NCBI GenBank assembly: GCA_041821315.1
Contig: JBGUEO010000002.1
Span: forward strand, 62,001 to 126,000
DNA from: DIGJ01 sp041821315
GTDB taxonomy: Bacteria > Bacillota > Clostridia > Lachnospirales > Lachnospiraceae
Length of the DNA stretch: 64,000 bases
Direction of reading: 5' to 3'
In this document: in pieces, positions 48,432 through 57,542 of the stretch
Numbering within the stretch: the first letter of the stretch is position 1
Layout of the letters: every line of letters begins with the position of its first letter
The notes under the pieces: generated by a model
What the model was told of the DNA's origin: nothing
The model's database searches: none
Seen by the model: only the letters and a program-made list of their open reading frames with translations
Made by a program: the position numbers and the translations under genes

Positions 48432-50420
48432 ATGAATAGTATTAAATCAAAATTAATTATTAGTTTCTCGACACTTATCTTGTTTTCTACTTTAACCATT
48501 GGACTTATATCTATGGTGAATGCGGAACGGGCGCTTACCCGTGAATCTGAGAATGCACTTTCTTCTTTGGTAGAAGAAGGGGCAAAGGTAACACAGAGTC
48601 GTATGGAAACTTTGATTCAGACATTAGAAATGATTACATTGAATGAAAGCATCAAGGGAATGAACTGGGATATGCAAAAAAGAATGCTTCTTACACAGAT
48701 ATCGGGAACCGACTTTATGACAATGGCGGTCGTGGATTTGAATGGTATGGCACAATACATTGATGGAACAGCTGATGATTTGAGTGATTGCGACTATGTA
48801 ACACAAGCATTGCAAGGAGAAGCAAACATATCGGATGTGATGATTAGTTCTGAAACAGGAGAACCGGTTATAATGGTAGCGGTACCGATATATTGTGAAA
48901 AAAATGTAGTAGGAGTTTTGGTTGGAAAACGAGATGGGAATACACTAAGTCAAATGATAGAAGATACAGGGTATGGTGAAAATGGATATGCATATATTAT
49001 TAATCATGAGGGAGTTGTTGTAGCACATCCAGATAAAGAAAAAGTATTGAACCAGTTTTCTCCAATTGCAGAGGTGGAAAATAATCCGTCCCTTCAATCG
49101 TTAGCCACTCTTTTTGATACCATGATTCAAACGGACGCAGGGATTAGTGATTATAGAGCAGATGGAGAAAATCTATATGCAGGATATCATAAAATAGAAG
49201 GAACGAACTGGACATTAGTTATAACAGCAGATACCAAAGAAGTGTTAGAGGCTTCGAATAATTTGAAGGCGTTTATGTTAATCACGATTCCTATTATTTT
49301 AGTACTTAGCGTGATTTTTGTTTATATTATTGGAACTTCTATTTCAAAACCTATTATTCGAACGGTTAAACAAGCTGGAAAAATCGCAAATTTGGATATT
49401 TCGGAGAATATAGAAGAAAAATATCTTAAGAAGAAAGGGGAAGTCGGGATTTTGGCTCGTTCACTACAAGATATTACAAGTAGTATTCGTGAAATCGTTG
49501 GTGAGATAAGTAATTCTTCTCAACAGCTTGCTGCGGCATCCGAAGAATTAACGGCAACTGCGGAGTTTTCAGCCAATACATCAGGGGAAATTGCGGGGAC
49601 AATTACAGAAATTGCAAAAGGAGCAATGGAACAGGCACAGTATACGCAAGAGGGTTCAGATAAAGCAGATAGAATGGGTAGAATAATTGAGCAGGATCAT
49701 TCGAATCTACAGGAGATGAATCAAGTTTCCAAACAAGTTGTTCGTGTCATAGAAGAAGGAATAAAGGATATCGAACTCCTATCGGAAAAAACAGAAGAAA
49801 ATAATCAAGCAAGTCAAAAAATCTATACGGTAGTTATGAAAACAGATGAGAGTTCAAAAAAAATAGCTCAAGCAAGCAGTGTAATTGCATCCATAGCGGA
49901 AGAAACAAATTTGTTGGCATTGAATGCGGCAATCGAAGCAGCAAGAGCAGGAGAAGCAGGGAAAGGATTTGCAGTCGTTGCGGATGAAATACGAAAACTT
50001 GCGGAACAGTCTGCAAGTTCTACCCATGAGATTGATGAAAAGGTATCAGAGCTTCTTGCTAACTCAAAAGAAGCGGTTGGGACAATAAATAGTATGACAG
50101 AAGTGATTAAAGAGCAAAGCGAGAGTGTAAACAGGAATAAGGTGAACTATAAATCGATTGAGGCAGCGATAAATGATGTGTCTGGTGCAGTTAATAAACT
50201 GAACGTATCGGGAACAAAGATGCAGAATATGAAGATAGAAATTATGGATGCGCTGCAGAACCTTTCTGCGATTGCACAAGAAAATTCTGCATCCACGGAA
50301 GAAGTAACTGCATCAATCCAACAACAAACTGCTTCTGTTGAGGAGATAGCAAAATCAAGTGATGATTTGGCAAATCTGGCAGAGAACCTTCACACGACGA
50401 TTACTAGATTCAAAATATAG
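48432..50420 (+). CDS. Methyl-accepting chemotaxis protein with dCache sensor
   Basis: A 662-residue receptor. TM1 at about 8-28; dCache extracellular sensor (about 35-275), with MAVVDLNGMAQYIDG, VAVPIYCEKNVVGVLVGKRDG and GYAYIINHEGVVVAHPDKEKVLNQ; TM2 at about 280-302; HAMP (about 303-355). The signalling domain (about 370-660) has the hairpin tip IASIAEETNLLALNAAIEAARAGEAGKGFAVVADEIRKLAEQS. It would tune a chemotaxis kinase to a small ligand. The start at 48432 has CGGAGG upstream. It is followed by a terminator. Confidence 0.94.
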   Translation: MNSIKSKLIISFSTLILFSTLTIGLISMVNAERALTRESENALSSLVEEGAKVTQSRMETLIQTLEMITLNESIKGMNWDMQKRMLLTQISGTDFMTMAVVDLNGMAQYIDGTADDLSDCDYVTQALQGEANISDVMISSETGEPVIMVAVPIYCEKNVVGVLVGKRDGNTLSQMIEDTGYGENGYAYIINHEGVVVAHPDKEKVLNQFSPIAEVENNPSLQSLATLFDTMIQTDAGISDYRADGENLYAGYHKIEGTNWTLVITADTKEVLEASNNLKAFMLITIPIILVLSVIFVYIIGTSISKPIIRTVKQAGKIANLDISENIEEKYLKKKGEVGILARSLQDITSSIREIVGEISNSSQQLAAASEELTATAEFSANTSGEIAGTITEIAKGAMEQAQYTQEGSDKADRMGRIIEQDHSNLQEMNQVSKQVVRVIEEGIKDIELLSEKTEENNQASQKIYTVVMKTDESSKKIAQASSVIASIAEETNLLALNAAIEAARAGEAGKGFAVVADEIRKLAEQSASSTHEIDEKVSELLANSKEAVGTINSMTEVIKEQSESVNRNKVNYKSIEAAINDVSGAVNKLNVSGTKMQNMKIEIMDALQNLSAIAQENSASTEEVTASIQQQTASVEEIAKSSDDLANLAENLHTTITRFKI

Positions 50421-50453
50421 AGAAAAGATTTATTTATAATGGAATGAAATATA

Positions 50454-50498
50454 AAAAACAGATGTCAGCAACAAAATGTGGATATCTGTTTTTTTTGT
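50454..50498 (+). terminator. Rho-independent terminator of the chemoreceptor gene
   Basis: AAAAAACAGAT (50454-50464) pairs with ATCTGTTTTTT (50485-50495), 20-base loop that may fold further, and a T-run. The remaining intergenic bases to 50728 are A/T-rich, with no gene apart from the promoter at 50610. Confidence 0.8.
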
Positions 50499-50609
50499 AT
50501 TCTTTTTTTGCCAGAATGTCAAAAAGAGATATTTAATAAAATAAATACATATATAAAATATCATTGAAAATATATTCACAATAATAAAAATAAAATAAAA
50601 TAAATCATA

Positions 50610-50638
50610 TTGCATCAAGAACAACGGAATGATATAAT
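50610..50638 (+). promoter_or_regulatory. Promoter of the dCache hybrid kinase operon
   Basis: TTGCAT (50610-50615), 17-base spacer, TATAAT (50633-50638), about 90 bases ahead of the start codon. Confidence 0.65.
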
Positions 50639-50728
50639 TGTAAAAAGAGATAGTATGAATAATATATTGATAATGTGAAGAATTAATAACTATAAATCAC
50701 AAATTTCAATAGTGAGGGAGCGATTGAT

Positions 50729-53700
50729 ATGATTTATTCTGAAAAGAATGCAAAAATAATGAAAAAGAGAAGAGAACCATCATTAAGGGTACTAATTAGC
50801 ATTATATTTATAGTTCTTATGACGATATCGATTACGGTTATTTGTTCGATTGTATTTGTGAATTGGAAAATCTCTGTTGATGAGACTATTCTAAATATGG
50901 AGAAGGATACCAATGGGGAAATATTAAGCGAAATTGATACGCTTTTTAAAATACCAACGTACAATAATAAAATTAATCATGCCTTTATAGAAAAAGGTGT
51001 TGTTGATTTGAATAATAAGAGTCAAAGAGATGCCTATTTTATTAGTGTAATTCAATCAAGCAGCGATGAAATTTATAGTTTTAGTTATGGGGCTGAAAAT
51101 GGGGAATATTATGGAGCTAGAAAAAATGAGGACAATGAAATTGAATTGTATAAAAGTACAAAGGAAACGGGGGGACATTCCTATTATTATACGACAAAGG
51201 ATATGATAAAAGAAGGAGATTTTATAAATGATTATGGTAAATTTGATCCACGTACACGTGAATGGTATATCATGGCAAAGGAAAAAAAAATGCCTGTATT
51301 TTCTTCGATTTATAAGCATTTTATAAGGGAAGACCTTGCAATATCTGTATCTTATCCGATTTATGCACAACAAGGAGATTTGTTGGGTGTAATGGGTACA
51401 CATATTACATTAAATCGTCTGAATCGTTCACTGAAAGACATTGCAGTAAAGAATAAGGCAGAGACTTACATTTTTGAGAAAAATTCAGGATATATGGTTG
51501 CAAATTCAATTGATAAAGCTTCTTATGAAATAGGAGAAGAGGGTAGAGTTGAACGAGTTTCGGTGGATGAAATGGACAATTTTAATATTGTAGAAGCTTT
51601 TAATGGGTTTGTACATACGGCTGATACAAATTATGTATTTAAGAATGCAAAGGATACCTATTATTATAATATTTATGAATATCAAAAAGAGGGTCTTGAT
51701 TGGTTGGTTATTACATGCATTCCAGAGAGTAAATTTATGGCGGGTCTAAACAAAAATATATCTGCTACCATTGGATTTGTAATTATTGCATTGATTTTAT
51801 CACTCTTTATTCTTGTTCGAATGACTGCTTATATTTTAAAGCCTATTAATAATTTGATTGATGCGGCCGAAAAGTTTTCGAATGGAAATTTGGAAAAGCG
51901 GGCAAAGATATATCGTGATGATGAAATCGGTAAGTTATCAACTGCATTTAATCATATGGCCGAAGAGCTTCGTTCGCTGTTTAATAATCTGGAAGAAAAG
52001 GTAGATAATCGAACCAATGAATTAAATCTTGCGAAAAAGACAGCAGAAGAGGCCAATATGGCTAAAACACAGTTTTTAGCAAATATGAGTCATGAAATAA
52101 GAACGCCAATGAATGGCATTATTGGCTTTATCAGTTTGTTAGAAAATACAGATCTGGATAATGTACAAAGAGATTATATTGATACAATAAAAAATTCGAC
52201 AGATGCACTTCTTAATGTGATTAATGATGTATTGGATTTGTCTAAAATTGAGGCTGGACGAATGGAAGTAGAAAAGATTCCGTTTAATATACGTTCGATG
52301 ATAGAAGCGTCAATTTTTCTATATGATGCAAAGGCAAGGCAAAAGGGAATTGAACTTAATATGCTAATTAATTCGAATATCCCTGATTTTGTAATCGGAG
52401 ATCCAACAAAAATCAGGCAAATTATTAGTAATTTGGTCAGCAATGCAATTAAATTTACGGAACGAGGAGAAGTTTATGTGGAAGTATCTTTGACTTGCGA
52501 GATAGAAAATGAAGTAGAAGTCTATGTTGCAATTCGTGATACTGGAATTGGTATGAATGAAGAACAGCAAAAAAAGTTGTTTCGACCATTTAGTCAAGTA
52601 GATGCGTCTTCTACAAGAAAATATGGAGGAACAGGATTAGGTCTTGCTATATGTAAACGGTTGATTGAAATCATGGATGGCGACATTGGGGTTTTGAGTC
52701 AATTAGAAAAGGGAACAACATTTTATTTTAGTGTAAGGCTAGAAAAATGCAAGGAAGTTACAATTCCTAGTTTGCCAGATTACTCGATACTAAAAGGAAA
52801 GCGAATTATGGTTATTGATGACTATGAGATGAATCGCTATATTGCACGCGTTTATTTAGAAGAAGTTGGATGTATAGTAGATGAGGCTGTTAATGCAAAA
52901 AGTGCATTGCAGTTATTCCGAAATAAAGAAATACAACCACATGCAATGTTAATTGACTTTCAGATGGCAGAAATGTCTGGATTTGAGTTGGCAAAACTCA
53001 TTAAAAATGATAGTGCATTAAAGAATATTCCATTGTTATTGATAACCTCAGTTACAAATAACTTGGAGGCAAAGCATGCAAAAGAAAATGGATTTGCAGG
53101 ATATATTTCGAAACCATATAAAAGATTGGAATTACTTGACTGTGTTGCGATGGTTTTAGAAGACAGTAAGGGGAAAAGAAATTCCGAGCAATTATTTGTT
53201 ACAAAATATAAGGCATTTGAAGCAAAATATAGCAGCAAGCTAAAGATTTTAGTGGTAGAAGATAATGAGATTAACAAAAAATTTTTTGTTAATTTTATGA
53301 AATTGAATGGCTTGACCTGTGATGTAGCAGGAAATGGACAAGAGGCATTAAGGGCAGCTAAAAAGAAAGCGTATGATATAATTTTTATGGATTGTCAAAT
53401 GCCTGTTATGGATGGATATGAAGCAACAAGACAAATTCGTGTTACAGAAGGAGATAGTAAGCATACACCAATTATAGCAATGACAGCATATAGTATGGAG
53501 GGAGATGAAATGAAATGCTTAGATGCTGGAATGGATGACTATATCAGTAAACCATTTGAGCAAAGTCAAGTATTCAAGGTAATGCATAAATATGTGAAAC
53601 GTGAGGTGGAGGAGATAGGAGAAATAGAAGAGATAGGAGAAATAGAAAAAGAAGATAGCTATTATGAAGAAACAATAGAAAAATTGATACAACAATCTGG

Positions 53701-53998
53701 GTTTGAAAAAGAACTATGTGAAGAATTACTTGGTGATTATGAAAAACAGGCAGAAAAAGTAATTGAAGATATTTATAGAAATATTCAAAAAAAAGATACG
53801 AAGGGATGTGCTAATCTATTACATCAACTAATTGGAGCATCTGGAAGTATAAGAGCTATTGAAATTGCAACTGCTTCTGGCGAAGCGCAAGCTGCTTTGA
53901 AAAATAATGACTATTCTTTATTAACCTTGAAAATGGAAGAAATCCAAAAATTATATAGGCGTCTGTTTCAAAGCCGAAAGAAGGGTGATGTGGAATAA
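50729..53998 (+). CDS. Hybrid histidine kinase: dCache-HAMP-HisKA-HATPase-REC-REC-Hpt
   Basis: A 1089-residue membrane kinase. TM1 at about 18-43; dCache sensor (about 45-330, with DPRTREWYIMAKEKKMPVFSSIY and LLGVMGTHITLNRL); TM2 (about 340-362); HAMP (about 363-415). HisKA with His455 in MSHEIRTPMNGIIGF; HATPase with NLVSNAIKFTE, DTGIGMNEEQ, GGTGLGLA. REC1 acceptor Asp743 in LIDFQMAEMSG; REC2 acceptor Asp888 in FMDCQMPVMDGYEATRQIR; Hpt His1032 in LLHQLIGASGS. An 18-base tandem repeat lies between REC2 and Hpt. Its stop overlaps the start of the GGDEF regulator (TAATG), the likely output partner. Confidence 0.93.
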   Translation: MIYSEKNAKIMKKRREPSLRVLISIIFIVLMTISITVICSIVFVNWKISVDETILNMEKDTNGEILSEIDTLFKIPTYNNKINHAFIEKGVVDLNNKSQRDAYFISVIQSSSDEIYSFSYGAENGEYYGARKNEDNEIELYKSTKETGGHSYYYTTKDMIKEGDFINDYGKFDPRTREWYIMAKEKKMPVFSSIYKHFIREDLAISVSYPIYAQQGDLLGVMGTHITLNRLNRSLKDIAVKNKAETYIFEKNSGYMVANSIDKASYEIGEEGRVERVSVDEMDNFNIVEAFNGFVHTADTNYVFKNAKDTYYYNIYEYQKEGLDWLVITCIPESKFMAGLNKNISATIGFVIIALILSLFILVRMTAYILKPINNLIDAAEKFSNGNLEKRAKIYRDDEIGKLSTAFNHMAEELRSLFNNLEEKVDNRTNELNLAKKTAEEANMAKTQFLANMSHEIRTPMNGIIGFISLLENTDLDNVQRDYIDTIKNSTDALLNVINDVLDLSKIEAGRMEVEKIPFNIRSMIEASIFLYDAKARQKGIELNMLINSNIPDFVIGDPTKIRQIISNLVSNAIKFTERGEVYVEVSLTCEIENEVEVYVAIRDTGIGMNEEQQKKLFRPFSQVDASSTRKYGGTGLGLAICKRLIEIMDGDIGVLSQLEKGTTFYFSVRLEKCKEVTIPSLPDYSILKGKRIMVIDDYEMNRYIARVYLEEVGCIVDEAVNAKSALQLFRNKEIQPHAMLIDFQMAEMSGFELAKLIKNDSALKNIPLLLITSVTNNLEAKHAKENGFAGYISKPYKRLELLDCVAMVLEDSKGKRNSEQLFVTKYKAFEAKYSSKLKILVVEDNEINKKFFVNFMKLNGLTCDVAGNGQEALRAAKKKAYDIIFMDCQMPVMDGYEATRQIRVTEGDSKHTPIIAMTAYSMEGDEMKCLDAGMDDYISKPFEQSQVFKVMHKYVKREVEEIGEIEEIGEIEKEDSYYEETIEKLIQQSGFEKELCEELLGDYEKQAEKVIEDIYRNIQKKDTKGCANLLHQLIGASGSIRAIEIATASGEAQAALKNNDYSLLTLKMEEIQKLYRRLFQSRKKGDVE
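53612..53647 (+). repeat. 18-base tandem repeat in the hybrid kinase gene
   Basis: Two perfect copies (53612-53629 and 53630-53647) encode EIGEIE twice in the linker between REC2 and Hpt. Copy-number change would alter linker length without a frameshift. Confidence 0.85.
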
Positions 53999-55401
53999 TG
54001 ACAGGAAATATTATGGTTATCGATGATTCTTTCGTGGAACGGAAAATTGTAAGCAAGGCAATTAAAAAGCGATTTGATGATTTGCAAATATTTGAAGAGG
54101 AAAACGGGCTGAATATTTGTGGAAAACTCATATCAAATAATATACACGTTTGTGTATTGGACATTATGATGCCAGAAAAAGATGGATTTGAAATATTAGA
54201 AGAGATTAAACATGATGTTAAGATGATCGATATTCCGATAATTGTATGCACAGGGCTATCCGATCGGCAAGTAATTGAGAAAGCATTAAGTCTTGGCGCA
54301 TATGACTACTTTTCAAAGCCATTGAGTGAAGAAGAATTAAAAATCTCACTTCCCATGAAGGTAAAGAATGCAATTGATTTTATGAAGAGAAAAGAAGAAA
54401 CAATTTTTCTAAGCTACCACGATAAATTAACTGGACTTTACAATCGGAGGTACTCCGAAGATGAAATGTTTCGTTTGGATGTAAAAGAAAATTTACCTAT
54501 TTCTTTGATTATGGGAGATGTGAATGGGTTAAAACTTACGAACGATGCATTTGGACATGAAGCGGGAGATTATTTATTAAAAAGAATTGCAGATATTATA
54601 AAGGAATCTTGTCGGGCAAATGAAACCGTATCGAGAGTTGGTGGGGATGAATTCCTTATTTTACTGCCTAAAACAGATAGGCAGAAAGCGGAAGAGACAA
54701 TTGAAAAAATTAAAAGGCAATGTGACTTGGAGGAAGAAGATCCGGTAAAACCAAGTATATCATTTGGATATGCCGTTAAAGAAGTTATGGATCAGGATAT
54801 TATGGATACATATAAGGATGCAGAGGATCGAATGTACAATAGTAAACTAGTTGAGAGTAAAACGATTAAAAGTTCTATCTTGGCTAGTTTAGTAAAAAAC
54901 CTCAATCGACGTGCTGAAAATGAGGAAGTGCATGCCAAGAGACTAAGTCAAATGTGTGATTTACTTGGGAAGGAGTTGGAGCTTAAGGAAGAACAAATTC
55001 AAAAACTGAAACTGTTATCTGTTTTTCATAATATTGGAATGACTGTTTTCCCAGCGGGAATGGATGAATCTTGCTATGAGATTACATTAAATGGAAATAG
55101 TGTACCAAAAACTCATTGTGAAATCGGATATCGTATTGCAAATTCAATTCCTGATATTACTCCAATTGCAAGAGATATTTTAAGCCATCATGAGAAATGG
55201 AATGGAACGGGATATCCGCAAGGGCTAAAGGGAGAGGAAATTCCGTATAATGCAAGGATTATTTCAGTCTTAGATTACTATGACGGTGCATTACATGGAA
55301 CAAATCCAATTGGGAAAAAAGATGCAATTAATTTTCTTGTAGCAAATGCAGGAATCTATTTTGATCCATCGGTTGTAGATGCCTTTTTAAAAGTAATATA
55401 A
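53998..55401 (+). CDS. Response regulator with GGDEF and degenerate HD-GYP domains
   Basis: A 467-residue three-domain protein. REC (1-125) with acceptor Asp55 in VLDIMMPEKDG. GGDEF domain (about 140-300) with an intact active site, GGDEF at 215-219, preceded by LTGLYNRR and GDVNGLK, so it should make cyclic di-GMP. HD-GYP domain (about 305-467): the metal-binding HD pair is HN (His344-Asn345 in FHNIGM) and the HDxGK Lys is Met, while HHEKWNGTGYPQGL is kept. The phosphodiesterase is therefore probably inactive. Translationally coupled to the hybrid kinase. Its 3' end overlaps the convergent MFS gene by 46 bases. Confidence 0.92.
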   Translation: MTGNIMVIDDSFVERKIVSKAIKKRFDDLQIFEEENGLNICGKLISNNIHVCVLDIMMPEKDGFEILEEIKHDVKMIDIPIIVCTGLSDRQVIEKALSLGAYDYFSKPLSEEELKISLPMKVKNAIDFMKRKEETIFLSYHDKLTGLYNRRYSEDEMFRLDVKENLPISLIMGDVNGLKLTNDAFGHEAGDYLLKRIADIIKESCRANETVSRVGGDEFLILLPKTDRQKAEETIEKIKRQCDLEEEDPVKPSISFGYAVKEVMDQDIMDTYKDAEDRMYNSKLVESKTIKSSILASLVKNLNRRAENEEVHAKRLSQMCDLLGKELELKEEQIQKLKLLSVFHNIGMTVFPAGMDESCYEITLNGNSVPKTHCEIGYRIANSIPDITPIARDILSHHEKWNGTGYPQGLKGEEIPYNARIISVLDYYDGALHGTNPIGKKDAINFLVANAGIYFDPSVVDAFLKVI

Positions 55402-56555
55402 ATTGCATACCCTGCGACTAAAGAACCACTCACTAACCACAGGCCATTCATATGAATTTGCCGAATCAAAAGGCTGCTAAAGAGGGATGCAAATAAAGAA
55501 CCAATTTGTAAAATCAGGGAATAAAAGGATAGAAAACTTGATCGTAAATGGTTTGGTATCATCTCGTTTAATAAGGTGTTTTCAATGACATTGCAAATAC
55601 CAAATGAAAAATAAATCATTGTGTAAAAAAGGATAAATCCTACTCCACTCTTTTGCAAGGCAAAAGCAATTATAAAAAACCCGAAAAGAGTCCGGCTAAA
55701 ATAAAAGAAGGTCCACCATTTATCCTTTATGTGAAACATGATTTTACCTATGGTAAAATTACCAAATGTAATGGCGATAAATCCCAAAAAGGATAGGATA
55801 CCAAACATCCAAATATGATTGCTGTTGTTTTTTTGTATCGCTTGAAAAGCGGGTTGCCAATAAGTTTCAATTGTACTTAGAAAAAAACCAGTCAAAAAGG
55901 TACTAATAAGTAAAATGTGGATGTTTGGCGAAAAAGAGAATCGATTTAATTCAATTCTGATTTTGGAAAAAAAAGAGCTGTTTTTTTGATGGGACCTTGG
56001 AAGCTTAGCTTCTTTTACACCAAAGAGACTAAGTAAAATTAAGAGGATATTTAAAAATAAGCATGATAAAATGACAGTATCGTAAGAACTGCTAAGAGAG
56101 GCTAAAAAACCGCCTGCAATACCGCCAGATGCAAGTCCAATTCCTTCTAATATGGACATCCTAGAAATAACCTTTGACAATATGCCAGTACCACTTGCTG
56201 TAATTGCTTGATCAATAAACAAAGCATCCATACTGCCAGAAGAAAAAGAACGGTTTAAGCCGTTTAGAAACATAATCAATATAAACCAATTTGGATTGGA
56301 TACAACTAGCAAGAGAGCGAGCGCGATTAGTTTTAAAATGCAACTTATGAAATAGATTGTTTTTCTTCCTAAAAAATCGGCTAACATTCCGCTTGGCAAT
56401 TCAAAAACCAAAACGGTAAAGGAGTAAATAGCCAATAATAAGGGGAGTGTTTGAAGCGTTGCTCCTTTGTCTAACAATATTAAGTTCGTGATAGGCAATA
56501 ATAGACCCATGGAAAAGCTACCAGTTATTATAATAATTTGTGCAATTTTAGTCAT
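55356..56555 (-). CDS. Major facilitator superfamily transporter
   Basis: A 399-residue protein with about 12 hydrophobic helices. The MFS loop 2-3 motif is ELPSGMLADFLGRKTIYFIS (about 52-71). The start at 56555 has AGAGG upstream; the longer frame to 56612 lies inside the regulator gene. It overlaps the regulator by 8 bases and overlaps the convergent GGDEF gene at its 3' end. It looks like a drug- or metabolite-efflux type carrier regulated by the protein encoded upstream. The substrate is not predictable. Confidence 0.88.
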   Translation of the reverse strand: MTKIAQIIIITGSFSMGLLLPITNLILLDKGATLQTLPLLLAIYSFTVLVFELPSGMLADFLGRKTIYFISCILKLIALALLLVVSNPNWFILIMFLNGLNRSFSSGSMDALFIDQAITASGTGILSKVISRMSILEGIGLASGGIAGGFLASLSSSYDTVILSCLFLNILLILLSLFGVKEAKLPRSHQKNSSFFSKIRIELNRFSFSPNIHILLISTFLTGFFLSTIETYWQPAFQAIQKNNSNHIWMFGILSFLGFIAITFGNFTIGKIMFHIKDKWWTFFYFSRTLFGFFIIAFALQKSGVGFILFYTMIYFSFGICNVIENTLLNEMIPNHLRSSFLSFYSLILQIGSLFASLFSSLLIRQIHMNGLWLVSGSLVAGYAIYITFKKASTTDGSK

Positions 56556-57123
56556 TATAATTTTCCTCTGTATTATATAAAATAAGTGCATATTCCCAAG
56601 GTAGGGTGTCATGCGTTGGTTTTGAATGATCTTTTATATACTTTGATATAAGTTTTAATAATTCTTCGGATTCTTCTTTCTGTAAATGAACAATTCCTGT
56701 TAAAATATCTCCCCATTTATTTGTAGCATTCGTGGGTTGATTTTCTAGTAATCCAATGTTCCTTTTTAACTGTGTTTGAAATCCTTCATAAACATTTGCA
56801 ATTGAATTTTGCATAAATACTTGTCTTTGCAACGTCGTATCATCTTCGCGTTCCAAACCAATTTGAACGGTGACGTTACTTACTTTGTAATAATTTGCCG
56901 TAATACCGTGAATCAGTTCTTGATGATCTAATTCGATTAGTTCAATTGTCATTAGCTTTTTGATGTGATGTGTAACAGCAGATGAAGAGATGAAAAGCTT
57001 TTGTGCAATCATTTTTGGTGTCATTGGAGCTTTATGGATGTTAAGTTGGCGAAGTAATTGCTGTCTTACTGGGTTCATGTATATGTTTAATTCTTCTTTT
57101 GTGTTCAATTGTATTGTATTCAT
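56548..57123 (-). CDS. ArsR-like winged-helix regulator of the MFS gene
   Basis: A 191-residue protein. The HTH (about 14-85) has MNPVRQQLLRQLNIHKAPMTPKMIAQKLFISSSAVTHHIKKLMTIELI followed by a wing with HGITANYYKV. The rest (about 95-191) is helical with no recognised domain. The start at 57123 has AGAGAGG upstream; the frame further up overlaps the promoter. Both hexamers and a perfect operator-like palindrome lie directly upstream, so autorepression with relief by the transporter's substrate is likely. No metal-binding Cys pair is seen. Confidence 0.82.
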   Translation of the reverse strand: MNTIQLNTKEELNIYMNPVRQQLLRQLNIHKAPMTPKMIAQKLFISSSAVTHHIKKLMTIELIELDHQELIHGITANYYKVSNVTVQIGLEREDDTTLQRQVFMQNSIANVYEGFQTQLKRNIGLLENQPTNATNKWGDILTGIVHLQKEESEELLKLISKYIKDHSKPTHDTLPWEYALILYNTEENYND

Positions 57124-57169
57124 AGTAGAGACCTCTCTTTTTGAAAATATGGAATGATAAGATACACAG

Positions 57170-57199
57170 ATTATAACGTTACACAATGTGTAATGTCAA
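57170..57199 (-). promoter_or_regulatory. Promoter of the regulator-MFS operon
   Basis: Minus strand: TTGACA (57194-57199), 18-base spacer, TATAAT (57170-57175). Confidence 0.8.
57179..57193 (-). promoter_or_regulatory. Operator palindrome of the regulator-MFS operon
   Basis: TTACACA-A-TGTGTAA, a perfect 7-1-7 palindrome, fills almost the whole spacer between -35 and -10. A protein bound here would exclude RNA polymerase. The adjacent ArsR-like regulator is the obvious candidate. Confidence 0.78.
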
Positions 57200-57417
57200 G
57201 CGAAAGATGAAATAAGTAGTTATATACATCTACTATAGAATTATTTATTTAGAATAACCGATTGATATATATATTACACTACAAAAAAGCAATTTATTAT
57301 ATAAAAGTGATTTGTTTATAGAAAAAATGAAGATAATTTTTAAGTTTGCATATAGTAATGGTCTAAAACGTATAAAAATAGAAAAAATGTATAAAAATAA
57401 TATGCAAATTGTATAAC

Positions 57418-57452
57418 AACCGGTTGACATATCATAAGAGGAATGATATAGT
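57418..57452 (+). promoter_or_regulatory. Promoter and LacI-type operator of the sucrose operon
   Basis: TTGACA (57424-57429), 17-base spacer, TATAGT (57447-57452). AACCGGTT (57418-57425), a perfect palindrome with the central CG typical of LacI-family operators, overlaps the -35 element. The LacI-family gene at the far end of this operon is the likely regulator. The stretch 57200-57417 is A/T-rich with no feature seen. Confidence 0.7.
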
Positions 57453-57542
57453 ATAAATACAACAAAGCGCAAGGTTGTGTAGTAAAGTTTTATCGGAAAA
57501 CGGGATGAATCAATTATTTGTAACAGAATCGGAGGAGATAGG

